Assembly (NCBI GenBank): GCA_947624755.1 | Contig: CANQLQ010000095.1 | Coordinates: 1-7,584 of the forward strand | Direction: 5' to 3' | Length of the DNA: 7,584 nucleotides | DNA from: an uncultured Clostridia bacterium | GTDB taxonomy: Bacteria; Bacillota; Clostridia; Oscillospirales; Acutalibacteraceae | In this document: positions 5,060 to 7,584 of the stretch, one piece after another | Position numbering within the stretch: position 1 is the stretch's first letter | Layout of the letters: every line of letters begins with the position of its first letter | Notes under the pieces: generated by a model | Databases searched by the model: none | Seen by the model: the letters and a program-made list of their open reading frames with translations, nothing else | What the model was told of the DNA's origin: nothing | Program-made: the position numbers and the translations under genes

Positions 5060-5077
5060 GGGGATAAAAACTGAAAT

Positions 5078-5096
5078 ATTAATCAGAGCTTTCTTA
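5078..5096. repeat. Short interspersed repeat, diverged copy 3
   Basis: ATTAATCAGAGCTTTCTTA matches the copies near 39-59 and 1806-1826 at 16 of 19 positions. It lies 18 bases after brnA. Confidence 0.35.
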
Positions 5097-5103
5097 ACTC
5101 TCG

Positions 5104-5120
5104 TTTGTTTTAATAACAAA
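5104..5120 (+). terminator. Weak AT-rich hairpin after brnTA
   Basis: TTTGTT (5104-5109) pairs with AACAAA (5115-5120), followed by TTTTGAATTT. The stem has little GC, so termination here is doubtful. The rest of 5121-5272 is AT-rich, with one further weak stem (TCTAAAA 5216-5222 with TTTTAGA 5228-5234) and no gene. Confidence 0.3.
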
Positions 5121-5272
5121 TTTTGAATTTGCAATGGAAAGATTAAATTTGACCAAATTAGACAAAAAATCCCCTTTTTTTATCCGAAAATTCTGTTTGA
5201 GAAACTTTTCGCACCTCTAAAACAGCTTTTTAGACCTTTTTGGAAAAAATGTCAAAAATTTTAGAATTTATA

Positions 5273-5301
5273 TTGACAAAACAGAATCCATGTATTAAAA
5301 T
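5273..5301 (+). promoter_or_regulatory. Promoter of the LRR surface protein gene
   Basis: TTGACA (5273-5278), 17 bases, TAAAAT (5296-5301). Start codon 5336 follows with GGAGG at 5322-5326. Confidence 0.7.
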
Positions 5302-5335
5302 TAATTTAATTTAGAAAATACGGAGGAATGAATTA

Positions 5336-7584
5336 ATGAAAAACGCAAAAAGAATTTTCAGTGTACTGCTCGTGATGCTGATGCTGCTAAGCTCGGCGCC
5401 GCTTAGCGGATTTATCGTTCCGAAGGCAAGCGCGGCATCTTATGGAGGTACTTGCGGAGAAAGTGCCTACTGGTCGTTTGACAGCAAAACCGGTGCGCTT
5501 GAAATCACCGGCAGTGGGGAGATGGAAGATTATTATTATGATGATGATTATTATGCCCCGTGGTCTAGCTACATCGGTTCAATTAAAACTGTAACAATTG
5601 AAAATAACATAACAAGTATTGGTGATTATGCATTTGAAGATTGCGGAAATCTTAAAAGCGTAACAATTCCCAACAGCGTAACAAGTATTGGCTATGAAGC
5701 ATTTTGCGGTTGTGACAGCCTCGAAAGCATAACAATTCCGGACAGTGTAACAAGTATTGGTGGTGGTGCATTTGACGATACAAAATATTATAATAACGAA
5801 GATAATTGGACAGACGAAGTTTTGTATATAGGCAAATATTTGATAAAGGCACAAGACTCGTTTTCAGGTGATTATAATGTTAGCGAAGGCACAAAGCTTA
5901 TTGCTGACAATGCATTTTTTGATTGCGAAAGCCTTGAAAGCATAACAATTCCCAACAGCGTAACAAGTATTGGTAATCTTGCATTTTACGATTGCTATAG
6001 CCTTGAAAGCATAACCGTTGATGAGGATAACGATTATTATTCAAGTGATTCATATGGAGTTTTATATAATAAAGATAAAACAACGCTTATACAATATCCG
6101 ATTGGAAACACAAGAACTTCATTTGATATTCCCGACAGCGTAACAAGTATTGGTTATAGGGCATTTGACGAATGTTATAGCCTTGAAAGCATAGAAATCG
6201 GAAGCAGCGTAACAAGTATTGGTGAGGGTGCATTTTGGAGTTGCGAAAGCCTTGAAAGCATAACAATTCCCAACAGCGTAACAAGTATTGGTGGTGGTGC
6301 ATTTAACTTGTGCATAAGCCTTGAAAGCATAACAATCCTCAACCCCAAATGTGAAATTTATGATTCAGAATATACCTTTCCGGAAGAAACTGTAATTCAC
6401 GGCTATTCAGGCTCAATGGCACAGAAGTATGCTGAAAATTATAATAGAACCTTTGTATCAATTGACTACATAAACGTAAACGGTCAATGCGGAGAAAATG
6501 CCTACTGGTCGTTTGACGGCGAGACCGGCAAACTTGAAATTACCGGTAGCGGAAAAATGTATGATTATAATAATGGGGAGTTTGTTGCTCCGTGGTATAA
6601 CTACACCGATTCAATTAAAACTGTAACAATTGAAAGCGGCATAACAAGTATTGGTGATTATGCATTTTACTATTACGAAAACCTTGAAAGCATAACAATT
6701 CCCGACAGTGTAACAAGTATTGGTGAGGGTGCATTTGGATCTTGCGACAGCCTTGAAAGCGTAACAATTCCCGACAGTGTAACAAATATTGGCTATGAAG
6801 CATTTATATATTGCTATAGCCTTGAAAGCATAACAGTTGATGATAAGAATGATTATTATTCAAGTGATACATATGGAGTTTTATATAATAAAGATAAAAC
6901 AACCCTTATACAATATCCAATTGGAAACACAAGAATTTCATTTGATATTCCGAACAGCGTAACAAGTATTGGTGGGGGTGCATTTGAAGGTTGCAGTAGC
7001 CTTGAAAGCATAAAAATTCCGGACAGCGTAACAAGTATTGGCGATTATGCATTTTACTATTGCGATAGACTAAAAAGCGTAACAATACCTGATAGCGTTA
7101 CAAGTATTGGACGGTATGCATTTTTCTGGTGCAATAGCCTTGAAAGCGTAGAAATCGGAAGTGGCGTAACAAGTATTGTTGGTAGTGTATTTGGGGGTTG
7201 CCATAGCCTTGAAAGCGTAACAATTCCAGACAGCATAACAAGTATTGGTAATGGTGCATTTGGTGATTGCGATAGCCTTGAAAGCATAACAATTCCAAAC
7301 AGCGTAACAAGTATTGGTGATTGGGCATTTTCCGAATGCCATAGCCTTGAAAGTATAACAATCCTCAACCCCGAATGTGAAATTTATAATTCGTCAGACA
7401 CCCTCCCATACGGAACCGTAATTCACGGTTATTCAAACTCGACAGCGCAGAAGTATGCCGAAAAATACGGCAGACGATTCGTTGTAATAGATTCCGGCGT
7501 CGAACATACTCACACCCCCGACGCCGGAACGGTAACCAAAGCCGCAACCTGTACAGAACCCGGCACAAGAACATTCAAATGCAC
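5336..7584 (+). CDS. Secreted BspA-like leucine-rich-repeat protein, 3' end missing
   Basis: The reading frame stays open for 749 codons to the window edge. Residues 1-33 are a signal peptide (KNAKR, hydrophobic core, KASA before the cut). The body is about 17 LRR_5 repeats of 23 residues, consensus SLESITIPxSVTSIGxxAFxxC, the Treponema/BspA type found in surface proteins that bind host or bacterial ligands. Two homologous modules (38-377 and 383-719) each open with CGExAYWSFDxxTGxLEITGSG, contain repeats, and close with a cap (ITILNPxCEIY ... HGYS). Module 1 has a non-repeat insert at about 147-194. From residue 724, HTHTP ... KAATCTEPGT begins a Cys-containing tail domain common in clostridial surface proteins. 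Any wall anchor would lie beyond the edge. The ligand is unknown. The start follows GGAGG by nine bases. Confidence 0.92.
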   Translation, partial: MKNAKRIFSVLLVMLMLLSSAPLSGFIVPKASAASYGGTCGESAYWSFDSKTGALEITGSGEMEDYYYDDDYYAPWSSYIGSIKTVTIENNITSIGDYAFEDCGNLKSVTIPNSVTSIGYEAFCGCDSLESITIPDSVTSIGGGAFDDTKYYNNEDNWTDEVLYIGKYLIKAQDSFSGDYNVSEGTKLIADNAFFDCESLESITIPNSVTSIGNLAFYDCYSLESITVDEDNDYYSSDSYGVLYNKDKTTLIQYPIGNTRTSFDIPDSVTSIGYRAFDECYSLESIEIGSSVTSIGEGAFWSCESLESITIPNSVTSIGGGAFNLCISLESITILNPKCEIYDSEYTFPEETVIHGYSGSMAQKYAENYNRTFVSIDYINVNGQCGENAYWSFDGETGKLEITGSGKMYDYNNGEFVAPWYNYTDSIKTVTIESGITSIGDYAFYYYENLESITIPDSVTSIGEGAFGSCDSLESVTIPDSVTNIGYEAFIYCYSLESITVDDKNDYYSSDTYGVLYNKDKTTLIQYPIGNTRISFDIPNSVTSIGGGAFEGCSSLESIKIPDSVTSIGDYAFYYCDRLKSVTIPDSVTSIGRYAFFWCNSLESVEIGSGVTSIVGSVFGGCHSLESVTIPDSITSIGNGAFGDCDSLESITIPNSVTSIGDWAFSECHSLESITILNPECEIYNSSDTLPYGTVIHGYSNSTAQKYAEKYGRRFVVIDSGVEHTHTPDAGTVTKAATCTEPGTRTFKC
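5447..6466 (+). repeat. LRR protein module 1
   Basis: This is the first of two paralogous DNA modules inside the LRR gene (codons 38-377), paired with 6482-7492. Opening and closing segments align well; the numbers of 69-base repeats in between differ (8 against 9). Confidence 0.8.
6020..6153 (+). repeat. 134-base near-identical block, copy 1
   Basis: It encodes the VLYNKDKTTLIQYPIGNTR island between LRRs and matches 6839-6972 with about 10 differences by eye. Several differences are synonymous. Confidence 0.8.
6482..7492 (+). repeat. LRR protein module 2
   Basis: This is the second paralogous module (codons 383-719). It lacks the insert of module 1 and has additional 69-base LRR units near its 3' end. 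Confidence 0.8.
6839..6972 (+). repeat. 134-base near-identical block, copy 2
   Basis: This is the partner of 6020-6153. The offset between these blocks (819) differs from the offset between module starts (1035), so repeat units have been gained or lost since the modules duplicated. Confidence 0.8.

Noticed and set aside
4330..5100. tRNA-Thr 3' end as an integration (att) site for a mobile element carrying brnTA
   Set aside because: I found no second copy of the tRNA 3' end downstream and no integrase in the window.
5590..7340. Regular repeats that could suggest a CRISPR array
   Set aside because: The period is 69 bases, the repeats are coding and vary at codon positions, and the frame is open throughout; there are no unrelated spacers.
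5579..7368. Several minus-strand ORFs with QYLLRC/ELLCFQG-type repeats
   Set aside because: They are antisense shadows of the 69-base LRR repeats. They lack ribosome sites and are explained by the plus-strand gene, which has promoter, ribosome site and signal peptide.

Overview
The window looks like a chromosomal segment of a low-GC Firmicute, most likely a gut Clostridia species of the Ruminococcaceae/Oscillospiraceae type. This is inferred from AT-rich intergenic DNA, strong AGGAGG-type ribosome sites, near-consensus SigA promoters with 17-bp spacers, a tRNA with encoded CCA, a DUF3048 (YerB-type) lipoprotein and a large BspA-like leucine-rich-repeat surface protein. Genus cannot be fixed from sequence alone.

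Layout, left to right. Positions 74-634 (minus) encode a four-helix GtrA-like membrane protein. Diverging from it, 824-1336 (plus) encodes a nicotinamidase/isochorismatase-type cysteine hydrolase. Then comes about 620 bases without a conventional gene. It holds a GC-rich mosaic of short three-base-loop hairpins and direct repeats (1511-1826), followed by two strong hairpins (1857-1939). These hairpins terminate a 46-codon gene on the minus strand (1959-2099) that has its own promoter and ribosome site. The gene is too short for usual ORF calling and encodes an amphipathic helix with an acidic tail.

Further right, 2233-3333 (minus) is a DUF3048 lipoprotein. It diverges from an FMN nitroreductase (3555-4094, plus) whose promoter carries a near-perfect inverted repeat. 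A tRNA-Thr(GGT) gene follows at 4279-4354, with a consensus promoter and a clean terminator. Next is a BrnT/BrnA-type toxin-antitoxin pair (4546-4836 and 4850-5059), whose consensus promoter is so close to brnT that the message is probably leaderless. The last 2.25 kb (5336 to the window end) is an incomplete secreted LRR_5 (BspA-like) protein with signal peptide. It is built of two homologous modules holding about 17 repeats, with very similar DNA from repeat to repeat.

The genes do not form one pathway. Apart from brnTA, each unit appears to have its own promoter. The points most worth following are the unannotated small-peptide gene with its paired hairpins (whose loops are complementary to each other), the hairpin mosaic, the leaderless toxin promoter, and the internally duplicated LRR gene.
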